Below, one piece after another: positions 54,370 to 61,405 of a stretch of 64,000 nt of DNA. The position numbers and the translations under genes are program-made. Numbering within the stretch: position 1 is the stretch's first letter; each line of letters begins with the position of its first letter. The stretch lies in assembly GCF_023715745.1 (NCBI RefSeq), contig NZ_JAMBOV010000002.1:496001-560000 (forward strand), given 5' to 3'. A model generated the notes under the pieces. The model ran no database searches and was not told where the DNA came from. It was given only the letters and a program-made list of their open reading frames with translations. Origin of the DNA: Microbacterium oleivorans (GTDB lineage: Bacteria > Actinomycetota > Actinomycetes > Actinomycetales > Microbacteriaceae).

Positions 54370-55550
54370 GGTCCGCAGCCTCCGTCGCCGGCACCGTCGC
54401 CGCCGTCTACCTCTCGGCCCGCCTCGTCACCACCCTGTTCTTCTGGGCCGCCGCCACCCTGTCGGGTCCCACGTCGCGTTTCGGAGCGGACGCGACCATC
54501 CCGTCGCTGGCCATGGGATGGGACGCCCAGTGGTACTGGGTCATCGCGGATCGCGGCTATCCGTCGGTCCTGCCGGTGACGGACACCGGGCAGGTGACGG
54601 AGAACGCGTGGGCCTTCCTGCCGCTCTACCCGTGGCTCGCGCGTGCCCTCGGGACCGTCCTCGGGGGCTACCCGGCGGGAGCGGTCGTGCTGGCGCTGGT
54701 CGCCGGCTACGCGGCATCCGTGGTCCTGTTCCTGATGCTGCGCGAACGGATCGGCGAGACGGCAGCGCTGTGGGCGGTCGTCCTGTTCGCCAACGGCCCC
54801 CTCGCGGCGCTGTTCCAGATGGGCTACGCCGAGTCCCTCGGCCTGCTCTGGCTCCTCCTCGCCCTGTGGGCCCTCATGCGGCGGCGCTTCGGCTGGCTCT
54901 ATCCGCTCATCGTGCTGATGGGGTTCACCCGGCCGGGCGTCCTCGCCTTCGCGCTGCTCCTCGGCCTCTACGGGATCCATCGATGGATGCGTCGGCGGGT
55001 CGACCCGCTGCCGGCACGGCAGATCGTGCACATCGTCGCAACGGGTGCACTGGCGACGATCGTGGGCTTCGCGTGGCAGGTGATCGCCGGCGTGGCGACG
55101 GGTGACCCGTCTGCGTACCTGGAGACCGAACTGGCGTGGCGGCGCAGTTGGGTCGGGTCGGAGGAGCAGTTCGTCCCGTTCTCGGGATTCCTGACGGCCG
55201 CCTCGGTCTGGTTCGGGATCTGGGGTCTGCCGCCCATGCTCGGCCCGGTCGCCCTCGTCATCCTGGTCATCGGGGTCGCCGTCGTCCTGGCGCGCGCCCC
55301 GCAGGTGCGCCGTCTGGGCCCGGAGGTCCGGCTGTGGGGCGCGAGCTACCTGGTCTACCTGCTCGCGGTCTTCTTCCCGCAGTCGAGCACCTTCCGGCTG
55401 CTGCTTCCCCTCACCCCGGTGGCGGCGGCCGTCGCCGTGCCGCCGTCGCGGTGGTGGCGGATCGGGGTGCTGGTGCTGTGCCTGGGCGGGCAGTGGCTGT
55501 GGATCCACGAGATGCTCGCCTTGGGCGACACGTTCTTCCGGATCCCGTGA
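54351..55550 (+). CDS. PIG-V-like membrane mannosyltransferase (GT-C fold)
   Basis: A 399-residue polytopic membrane protein with about nine helices. The first external loop has GWDAQWYWVIADRGYPS, the acidic WDxxWY motif of PIG-V-like GT-C enzymes that use lipid-linked mannose, followed by AFLPLYPWLARAL. The FTRPGVLAFALLLGLYG and FFPQSSTFRLLLPLTPV segments are also family-like. It probably glycosylates a lipid or protein outside the membrane; the acceptor is unknown. It begins within the dapE end (19-nt overlap), so co-transcription is likely. Confidence 0.82.
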   Translation: MVERRLRSAASVAGTVAAVYLSARLVTTLFFWAAATLSGPTSRFGADATIPSLAMGWDAQWYWVIADRGYPSVLPVTDTGQVTENAWAFLPLYPWLARALGTVLGGYPAGAVVLALVAGYAASVVLFLMLRERIGETAALWAVVLFANGPLAALFQMGYAESLGLLWLLLALWALMRRRFGWLYPLIVLMGFTRPGVLAFALLLGLYGIHRWMRRRVDPLPARQIVHIVATGALATIVGFAWQVIAGVATGDPSAYLETELAWRRSWVGSEEQFVPFSGFLTAASVWFGIWGLPPMLGPVALVILVIGVAVVLARAPQVRRLGPEVRLWGASYLVYLLAVFFPQSSTFRLLLPLTPVAAAVAVPPSRWWRIGVLVLCLGGQWLWIHEMLALGDTFFRIP

Positions 55551-55592
55551 CGATAAGCGTCCGCTGAGAGGCGCGCGCGCCGAAGGCGATCA

Positions 55593-55615
55593 CCCCATTG
55601 GGTAGACTAATGGGG
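55593..55615 (+). promoter_or_regulatory. palindrome around the -10 box of the DUF3117 gene
   Basis: CCCCATT (55593-55599) and AATGGGG (55609-55615) are perfect inverted 7-mers around GGGTAGACT, whose TAGACT (55603-55608) is the likely -10. A protein bound to the dyad would cover the -10 box. The following leader carries AAAGGGAG before the ATG. Confidence 0.5.
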
Positions 55616-55643
55616 AAGGCCGAAGACGAAAGGGAGCCCCACA

Positions 55644-55817
55644 ATGGCAGCCATGAAGCCGCGCACCGGAGACGGACCTATGGAGGCCGTCAAGGAAGGC
55701 CGCCTCATCATCGTGCGTGTTCCGCTCGAGGGGGGCGGTCGACTCGTCGTCTCGGTGAACGACGACGAGGCGAAGGAACTGCACAGCGTCCTCAGCGGGG
55801 TCGTCGGCGCCGCCTGA
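55644..55817 (+). CDS. DUF3117 micro-protein
   Basis: A 57-residue protein starting MAAMKPRTGDGPMEAVKEGR and continuing with RVPLEGGGRLVVSVNDDEA, the signature of the small DUF3117 family found in nearly all actinobacteria. The ATG at 55644 has AAAGGGAG upstream. Its function is unknown. It is its own unit, with a promoter dyad before it and a strong terminator after it. Confidence 0.93.
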   Translation: MAAMKPRTGDGPMEAVKEGRLIIVRVPLEGGGRLVVSVNDDEAKELHSVLSGVVGAA

Positions 55818-55830
55818 CCCTGACTCGATG

Positions 55831-55864
55831 CGAAAGGCCGGTCTCCACGGGGACCGGCCTTTCG
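55831..55864. terminator. bidirectional hairpin terminator
   Basis: A perfect 13-bp stem (CGAAAGGCCGGTC, 55831-55843, with GACCGGCCTTTCG, 55852-55864) and an 8-nt loop, between the convergent DUF3117 and O-methyltransferase genes. Confidence 0.85.
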
Positions 55865-55889
55865 GCGTCCTCGGACGCGGTGCGAGAGC

Positions 55890-56528
55890 TCAGGAGCCGT
55901 CGGCGACGGTGGTCAGCTGCAGCAGACCCTCGCCGACGATCGACAGGGCTCCGATCACGGCGGGTGAGGCCTGCGTCTCCTGGATCAGCGATCGGTAGGC
56001 GGTCTCGAGGGGGCCACGGCGGACAGGGTCGGCGACGGCGCCGCCGGCGAGGACTCGGGGGACGAGGACCGTGCCCCCGGCTCGGACCAGGCGCAGTCCG
56101 TGCTCGACGTACTCGATGACGCCGTCGGGGTCGGCGTCGATGAGGACGATGTCGTAGGAGGCCTCGTTCATGCGGGGAAGGACGTCGGCGGCGCGCCCCG
56201 TGATGAAACGCACGCGTGCGGCCGGGACACGGGCATCGGTGAAGGCCTTGCGTGCCACGGCGAGGTGCTCGGGCTCTTTGTCGATGGTGGTGAGGGTGGC
56301 CCGCGGTGAGCCGTGCAGCAGCCACAGACCCGAGACACCGCCGCCCGTGCCGATCTCGACGATGTTGAGGGCGCGGCTCGCGCCGGCGATGACCGCGCAC
56401 TGCGCCCCCACCTCGGGGCTGACCGGGCCTGCGCCGATCTCGAGAGCGTGAGCGCGCGCCCGAGCGATGGCATCGGGCTCGACCGTCGACTCGGCGGCGA
56501 ATCTGCGTACGGCCTCGTGATCTCCCAT
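55890..56528 (-). CDS. class I SAM-dependent O-methyltransferase
   Basis: A 212-residue protein of the methyltransferase 3 (COMT/CCoAOMT-like) family. The SAM-binding motif is VEIGTGGGVSGLWLL, with IDKEPEH as the acidic strand-2 motif and DIVLIDADPDGVIEYV as the metal/catalytic region. The ATG at 56528 follows GGAGG by 8 nt, and TAGGCT (56549-56554, minus strand) is a likely -10. In mycobacteria the relative Rv1220c also lies near sigE-tatB. The substrate is unknown. Confidence 0.9.
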   Translation of the reverse strand: MGDHEAVRRFAAESTVEPDAIARARAHALEIGAGPVSPEVGAQCAVIAGASRALNIVEIGTGGGVSGLWLLHGSPRATLTTIDKEPEHLAVARKAFTDARVPAARVRFITGRAADVLPRMNEASYDIVLIDADPDGVIEYVEHGLRLVRAGGTVLVPRVLAGGAVADPVRRGPLETAYRSLIQETQASPAVIGALSIVGEGLLQLTTVADGS

Positions 56529-56590
56529 GTGGTGAACCTCCGTGGCCCAGCCTAAGCGGGGGCGGATGCCGTGACCCTCAGGCGCACGGG

Positions 56591-56596
56591 TAACCT
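56591..56596 (+). promoter_or_regulatory. leaderless -10 box of tatB (TAACCT)
   Basis: TAACCT ends 7 nt before the ATG at 56604, with no strong ribosome site. Confidence 0.5.
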
Positions 56597-56603
56597 GGGA
56601 AGC

Positions 56604-56993
56604 ATGTCGAACGGGCTCGATCTGGAGAAGATCCTCCTCATCGCGCTCATCGCCGCACTCCTGCTCGGACCCGAGCGGCTGCCGGGTTATGCCGCCTCGC
56701 TCGCGCGGCTGACCCGCCGCGTCCGCGACTGGCTCGACGGCGCCCGCACGCGGGTGAAGGAGGAGATGGGCGACGACTTCGACGAGATCGAATGGCGCAA
56801 GCTCGACCCGCGCCAATACGATCCCCGGCGCATCATCCGCGAAGCCCTCATCGACGACGCGCCCGTCAAACCTGTGGCCGCGGGTGCCGCCGCCATGGCC
56901 GCCGCCGCGGTCGCCTCCCCGCCGGCAAGCGACCCGGTGAGGTCCGCGGATGCCGAGACGGGCATCGTCCCGTTCGATTCCGAAGCGACCTGA
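56604..56993 (+). CDS. tatB: twin-arginine translocase subunit TatB
   Basis: A 129-residue protein with one N-terminal helix (ILLIALIAALLLGPERLP, with the Glu and the GPxxLP hinge of TatA/B), then an amphipathic helix (YAASLARLTRRVRDWLDGAR) and a charged tail (GDDFDEIEWRKLDPRQYDPRR) typical of TatB rather than TatA. The C-terminus is Ala/Pro-rich. With TatC it would receive folded twin-arginine proteins. It is convergent with mrp; the tatB-mrp-DUF1003 neighbourhood is conserved in actinobacteria. Confidence 0.9.
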   Translation: MSNGLDLEKILLIALIAALLLGPERLPGYAASLARLTRRVRDWLDGARTRVKEEMGDDFDEIEWRKLDPRQYDPRRIIREALIDDAPVKPVAAGAAAMAAAAVASPPASDPVRSADAETGIVPFDSEAT

Positions 56994-57019
56994 CGCGCGG
57001 CATCCGCCGCCGGTGATCC

Positions 57020-58156
57020 TCAGGCGGGGGAGACCGGCAGGGCGCGCCCAGCCAGTGATGGTCGTGTCGTCGTCAGCGCGTCGGCGACAGCCGAGATCGC
57101 GCGAGCGGCGGGGTCGCCGGGGTCGGAGAGCACGACGGGCGCACCGGTGTCACCGCCCCGACGCAGGGCCGGACTCAGCGGAACGGACCCGAGGAGGGGA
57201 ACCGAGTCGCCCGCGGCGGAGAGCGCGGAGGCGACCGCTTCGCCGCCGCCGGCACCGAACACGTCCACGACCGTCCCGTCGGGGAGTGCGAACGCCGCCA
57301 TGTTCTCGATGACCCCGATGATGCGTTGACCCGTCTGGCGGGCGACGATCCCGCTGCGGACCGCGACGTCGGCCGCCGCCGCCTGAGGCGTCGTCACGAC
57401 GAGCACCTCCGCGTGGGGCAGGAGCTGACCGACGGAGATCGCGACGTCACCGGTGCCCGGCGGCATGTCGATGAGCAGGACGTCCAGGTCGCCGAAATGG
57501 ACGTCGGTGAGGAACTGCTGCACGGTGCGGTGCAGCATCGGACCGCGCCACGCCACCGCGGGGGAGGCGCCCTCGGCGAGGAACATGCCGATCGAGATCG
57601 TCTTCACCCCGTGCGCGACGGGCGGCAGCATCAGGTCGTCCAGGCGCGTGGGCTGCGGCGGGCGGCCGTCCTCGCCGGCCAGACCGAGCAGACCCGGGAT
57701 CGAGAAGCCGTGCACGTCCGCGTCGATGAGTCCCACGGCGAGCCCGCGCGCCGCCAGGGCGACCGCGAGGTTGGCGGTCACCGTGGACTTGCCGACGCCT
57801 CCCTTGCCGCTCGTGACGGCGATGACCCGTGTCAGCGCGTCGGGGGTGAACGGCATGCTCCGCACGCCGCGGATCCGTTCCACGAGCGCCGCTCGCTCGG
57901 AAGGTGTCATGACCCCCACGTCCACGCGGACGTCCTCCACGCCGGTGACGGATGCCGCGGCTTCGCGGACCTCGCGTTCGATGCGATCCGCGGCGGGGCA
58001 TCCGACGATCGTCAGCGCGATCCCGACGCGCGCCGTGCCGTCGCCCACGGCGATGTCCCGGACCATGTCGAGCTCGCCGATCGGACGTCGCAGCTCGGGG
58101 TCGACGACCGCGGACACGGCCCGGCGGATGTCATCCACCGTCGAGGGCGTGCTCAC
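57020..58156 (-). CDS. mrp: Mrp/ApbC-family iron-sulfur carrier ATPase
   Basis: A 378-residue P-loop protein with an N-terminal MIP18/DUF59 domain (about 5-80, VVDPELRRPIGELDMV, then IVGCPAADRIE) and a Mrp ATPase domain. ATPase motifs are AVTSGKGGVGKSTVTANLA (deviant Walker A), LIDADVHGFSIPGLLG and LLIDMPPGTGD. The CPxC cluster motif of bacterial Mrp is replaced (AFALPDG), which I recall is usual in actinobacteria. It starts with GTG, overlapping the DUF1003 stop (GTGA). Confidence 0.94.
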   Translation of the reverse strand: MSTPSTVDDIRRAVSAVVDPELRRPIGELDMVRDIAVGDGTARVGIALTIVGCPAADRIEREVREAAASVTGVEDVRVDVGVMTPSERAALVERIRGVRSMPFTPDALTRVIAVTSGKGGVGKSTVTANLAVALAARGLAVGLIDADVHGFSIPGLLGLAGEDGRPPQPTRLDDLMLPPVAHGVKTISIGMFLAEGASPAVAWRGPMLHRTVQQFLTDVHFGDLDVLLIDMPPGTGDVAISVGQLLPHAEVLVVTTPQAAAADVAVRSGIVARQTGQRIIGVIENMAAFALPDGTVVDVFGAGGGEAVASALSAAGDSVPLLGSVPLSPALRRGGDTGAPVVLSDPGDPAARAISAVADALTTTRPSLAGRALPVSPA

Positions 58157-58686
58157 GACGATCGCGGGCCGTCGCCCGGCTGCTCGCGCTCGTCCAGCCG
58201 CTCGAGGAGTGCCTTGAGCTCCTGTCGGAGCACGTCGCGACTGATCATCTCGTCCTGCATGTCCGTGAGGGCCATCCGCAGGGCCACGACCTCGCGGGCC
58301 AGGTACTCGGTGTCGGCGAGGTTGCGCTCGGCGCGCTGGCGATCCTGTTCGATCTGCACGCGGTCGCGATCGTCCTGTCGGTTCTGCGCGAGGAGGATGA
58401 GGGGCGCGGCGTAGGAGGCCTGCAGCGAGAGCATCAGCGTGAGGGCGGTGAAGCCGAGTGCGGCGTCGTCGAACCGCAGCCCCTCCGGCGCCGCGGTGTT
58501 CCACACGATCCAGGCGACGCAGAACAGCGTGAGGATCAACAGGAACGCCGGAGTGCCCATCGCTCGCGCGATCCATTCGGTGAAGCGCCCGAACCGGTCG
58601 CGCGAGGGCTGCGCCGGTCGGCTGAGGACGCGGCTGCGTCGACCCCGCGGCGCCTCGAACCCCGACTTGGGAGCGCGTGCCATCAT
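58153..58686 (-). CDS. DUF1003 membrane protein
   Basis: A 177-residue protein with a basic N-terminus, two helices (AFLLILTLFCVAWIVWNT and GFTALTLMLSLQASYAAPLILL) and a long C-terminal coiled coil starting AQNRQDDRDR. That is the DUF1003 layout. Its function is unknown. Overlaps on both sides (ATGA with the CBS gene, GTGA with mrp) make it the middle gene of a tight three-gene unit. Confidence 0.92.
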   Translation of the reverse strand: MMARAPKSGFEAPRGRRSRVLSRPAQPSRDRFGRFTEWIARAMGTPAFLLILTLFCVAWIVWNTAAPEGLRFDDAALGFTALTLMLSLQASYAAPLILLAQNRQDDRDRVQIEQDRQRAERNLADTEYLAREVVALRMALTDMQDEMISRDVLRQELKALLERLDEREQPGDGPRSS

Positions 58687-59945
58687 CGCCGCACCTGCGG
58701 CGTCTCGCGCGGGGTGTCCTGCGAACGCCAGTCATCCGGCAGCAGGTAGTCGATGACGTCGTCGACCGTGACGGCACCCACGAGGTGGCGGGCCTGATCG
58801 ACGACGGGCAGCGAGACGAGGTTGTAGCTCGCGAGGAGGCGCGCGACCTCTGCGGCGCTGGCCGAGACGGTGATCGGCTCGACGGTGTCGTCGATGATGG
58901 CACCCAGTCGCTCGTGGGGCGGGTAGCGCAGCATCCGCTGGAAGTGGACCACGCCCAGCAGACGCCCCGTCGGCGTCTCATACGGCGGCAGCGTCACGAA
59001 GACGGCGGCGGCGAGCGCCGGGTGCAGCTCGTGGCGACGGATGAGGGCGAGAGCCTCGGCGACGGTCGCATCGGCGGAGAGCACGATGGGCTCGCTCGTC
59101 ATGAGGCCGCCGGCGGTGTCGGGCCCGTGCTCGAGGAGGGCGCGGACGTCCTCCGCCTCCTCGGGCTCCATGAGGTCGAGCAGCTGGCCGGCGCGGGCGT
59201 CGGAGAGCTGGCCGAGGACGTCGGCGGCGTCGTCGGGTTCCATGGCGTCGAGGATGTCGGCGGCGCGCTCGTCTCCGAGGGCCTCGAGGATGTGCACCTG
59301 CTCGTCCTCGGGCATCTCCTCGAGCGCGTCGGCGAGGCGGTCGTCCGGCAGCTCCTCCGCGACTTCGAGCAGGCGCTCCTCGGGGAGGTCGAGGAGTGTG
59401 TTGGCGAGGTCGGCGGGCTTGAGTTCGGAGTACGACGCGACCAGGAGCTCGGCGGACTGCGTCTGCCCCGCCACCTGATCGTCGCGTACGTCGTTCCACT
59501 GCGCGAAGGTCGTCGGTCCCTTCGCGAACGGCGATGCGCTGGTCTTCGGGCGGCGCAGGAACAACTGTCCGACCTGCCAGTCGCCCAGTCGATCGCGTTC
59601 GATGGCGACGTCCTCGATCACGGCCGAACCCGACCCGTCGGTGAGGTGGACGTTGCGGCCGATCAGCTCGGTCATGACACGGACCTCGCCGCCCCGCTGC
59701 TCGAAGCGGCGGACGTTGATGAGTCCTGTCGTGATGACCTGACCGGTGGCGATCGAGGTCACCCGTCCGATGGAGAGGAACACGTTGCGTCGGCCGGGGA
59801 TCTCGACGACGAGACCGACGACTCTCGGAGGGTCGTCCTTGCGGTAGATCACGACCACATCGCGGACCTTACCCAGACGGTCGCCCGCGGGGTCGAAGAC
59901 GGCGCACCCGGTCAGGCGCGCGACGAAGACCCGTTGCGTACTCAC
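58683..59945 (-). CDS. MgtE-N/CBS-domain protein without membrane domain
   Basis: A 420-residue soluble protein. The N-terminus is PRC-barrel-like (VARLTGCAVFDPAGDRLGKV, then VVGLVVEIPGR). The MgtE N-terminal superhelical domain covers about 185-290 with its repeats (EELPDDRLADALEEMPEDE, MEPDDAADVLGQLSD), and two CBS domains follow (about 295-410). The MgtE transmembrane channel is absent, so the label 'magnesium transporter' would be misleading. It may be a Mg or nucleotide sensor. It starts with GTG at 59945, 6 nt from a TACGCT box. It is first of the CBS-DUF1003-mrp run. Confidence 0.9.
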   Translation of the reverse strand: MSTQRVFVARLTGCAVFDPAGDRLGKVRDVVVIYRKDDPPRVVGLVVEIPGRRNVFLSIGRVTSIATGQVITTGLINVRRFEQRGGEVRVMTELIGRNVHLTDGSGSAVIEDVAIERDRLGDWQVGQLFLRRPKTSASPFAKGPTTFAQWNDVRDDQVAGQTQSAELLVASYSELKPADLANTLLDLPEERLLEVAEELPDDRLADALEEMPEDEQVHILEALGDERAADILDAMEPDDAADVLGQLSDARAGQLLDLMEPEEAEDVRALLEHGPDTAGGLMTSEPIVLSADATVAEALALIRRHELHPALAAAVFVTLPPYETPTGRLLGVVHFQRMLRYPPHERLGAIIDDTVEPITVSASAAEVARLLASYNLVSLPVVDQARHLVGAVTVDDVIDYLLPDDWRSQDTPRETPQVRR

Positions 59946-59951
59946 CAGACC

Positions 59952-59957
59952 AGCGTA
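59952..59957 (-). promoter_or_regulatory. leaderless -10 box of the CBS/MgtE-N gene (TACGCT)
   Basis: On the minus strand TACGCT is followed by 6 nt (GGTCTG) and the GTG start. Confidence 0.5.
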
Positions 59958-60017
59958 GTCGGCGGATCCCTCGCCCTCACTGCGCCCACGCAAAGGCGGG
60001 CATGGGAGACTGAGCGC

Positions 60018-60737
60018 ATGAGCATGATGGGCGGGGCCCCGAAGGAGCACGGCGCGACGGTCGCCGAATACACGTCGTACGAGGCGGCGCAGAAGTCGGT
60101 GTCGACCCTCATCGGCTCCGATGTGCCGGCACAGGACATCGCGATCGTCGGTCGGGGCCTGCGCTCGGTCGAGCGCGTCACGGGCAGGCTCGGCTACGCG
60201 ACCGCAGCGCGGTCGGGCGCGATCAACGGCGTCCTGCTGGGCCTCCTGTTCGCCGCCATCTTCGTGCTCGGCAGCCCGGGCGCCGCTCTGCAGCTGTTCG
60301 TCGGCGTGATGCTCGTCGGTATCGCCCTGGGCATGCTCATGAGCATCATCAGCTACTCGATCCTCCGCCGTCGCCGGGACTTCACCTCTGTCACCCAGGT
60401 GATCGCCGACCACTACGACGTGACCGTGCTGCCGCGGAGCTTCGGCCGTGCCAAGGAACTCCTCGGGGCGGGCGCCGCGCCCACCGCGCCGCAGGCACCG
60501 CGAGAGGACCTGTCCGCTCCGCCCCGCTATGGCGAGCGCGTGGACCCCGCCGCCCCCGCCCCCGCATCCGGGGAGCGCGTCGATCCCGCGCCCGCCCCGG
60601 TCCAGGGCGAGCGCGTCGACCCCGTTGCCCCGCCGCGCTACGGCGAACGCGTCGACCCGGCGCCTGCGCCGCCCGTGATGCCGCCGCAGGACGGCGACGC
60701 ACCCGCGCAGCCGCCGGCCCCCGACGCTCCGCGATGA
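60018..60737 (+). CDS. general stress protein (YflT-like) with GERVDP tail repeats
   Basis: A 239-residue protein with an N-terminal YflT/GSP17M-like region (VAEYTSYEAAQKSVSTLIGS, then DIAIVGRGLRSVERVTGRL) and two helices (NGVLLGLLFAAIFVLG, VGVMLVGIALGMLMSII). From about residue 160 the tail is Pro/Ala-rich and contains four copies of GERVDP, two of them preceded by PPRY. The tail is probably disordered and cytoplasmic. The start is ATG at 60018, 6 nt after a GAGACT box that deviates at its first base. It overlaps the next gene by 4 nt. Confidence 0.85.
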   Translation: MSMMGGAPKEHGATVAEYTSYEAAQKSVSTLIGSDVPAQDIAIVGRGLRSVERVTGRLGYATAARSGAINGVLLGLLFAAIFVLGSPGAALQLFVGVMLVGIALGMLMSIISYSILRRRRDFTSVTQVIADHYDVTVLPRSFGRAKELLGAGAAPTAPQAPREDLSAPPRYGERVDPAAPAPASGERVDPAPAPVQGERVDPVAPPRYGERVDPAPAPPVMPPQDGDAPAQPPAPDAPR

Positions 60738-61405
60738 TCCCCGTCGCCCTGCCGACCGGCAGGGCCGAGGTGACCGCGGCGGTCGACGTCGCCGACGATC
60801 CGATCGCCGTCGTGGCCCTCGCCCACGGCGCCGGAGCCGGGCACGAGCACCCCTTCCTCGCGGGCGCGGCGCGGGCGTGGGCCGCGGCCGGCTTCACGAC
60901 GGTGCGCTTCGACTTTCCGTACCGGCAGGCGGGACGACGGATGCCGGGCCCCGCCGCACACGCCGTCGAGACGTGGGCCGCGGTTCAGGATTTCAGCCGC
61001 CGGCTGGCCCCCGGCATCCCGTTCGTCGCGGCGGGCAAGTCCTACGGCGGGCGGATGGCGTCGATGGCCGCCGCCGAAGGGCGCATCGCGCCCGGCGCCC
61101 TTCTGTATCTCGGCTACCCGCTCCACCCGCCGGGCAAGCCCGAGAACGCCCGCACCGCGCACCTGCCGGCCGTGCCCGCGCCGCAGCTGTTCCTCTCCGG
61201 TACCCAGGATCCGTTCCTGCAGCCCCTGGCCGACCTGGAGGTGGCCGTCGCGTCCTGCCGGGACGCGGAGATCCTGTGGTTCGAGGGTGCCCGGCACTCC
61301 TTCGAGGTCGCGGGGCGGGCCCTCCCCGCTGAGCAGGTCGGGGCGGCGACCGCGTCGGCTGCGCTGCCGTGGCTTCGCGAGCGGCTTCAGCGCCCCGCCG
61401 CGTAG
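60734..61405 (+). CDS. alpha/beta hydrolase of the KANL3/Tex30 type
   Basis: A 223-residue hydrolase. The motifs are LAHGAGAGHEHPF (oxyanion region), VRFDFPYRQAGRR, the serine elbow AAGKSYGGRMA, the acid in LSGTQDPFLQP and the His in EGARHSFEVAG, so the triad is complete. It overlaps the stress-protein gene (ATGA) and is probably co-expressed. Its 3' end overlaps the convergent gamma-glutamyltransferase gene by 19 nt. The substrate is unknown. Confidence 0.9.
   Translation: MIPVALPTGRAEVTAAVDVADDPIAVVALAHGAGAGHEHPFLAGAARAWAAAGFTTVRFDFPYRQAGRRMPGPAAHAVETWAAVQDFSRRLAPGIPFVAAGKSYGGRMASMAAAEGRIAPGALLYLGYPLHPPGKPENARTAHLPAVPAPQLFLSGTQDPFLQPLADLEVAVASCRDAEILWFEGARHSFEVAGRALPAEQVGAATASAALPWLRERLQRPAA

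Noticed and set aside
58683..59945. MgtE magnesium transporter
   Set aside because: The protein ends after the CBS domains and has no membrane segments, so it cannot be a channel by itself.
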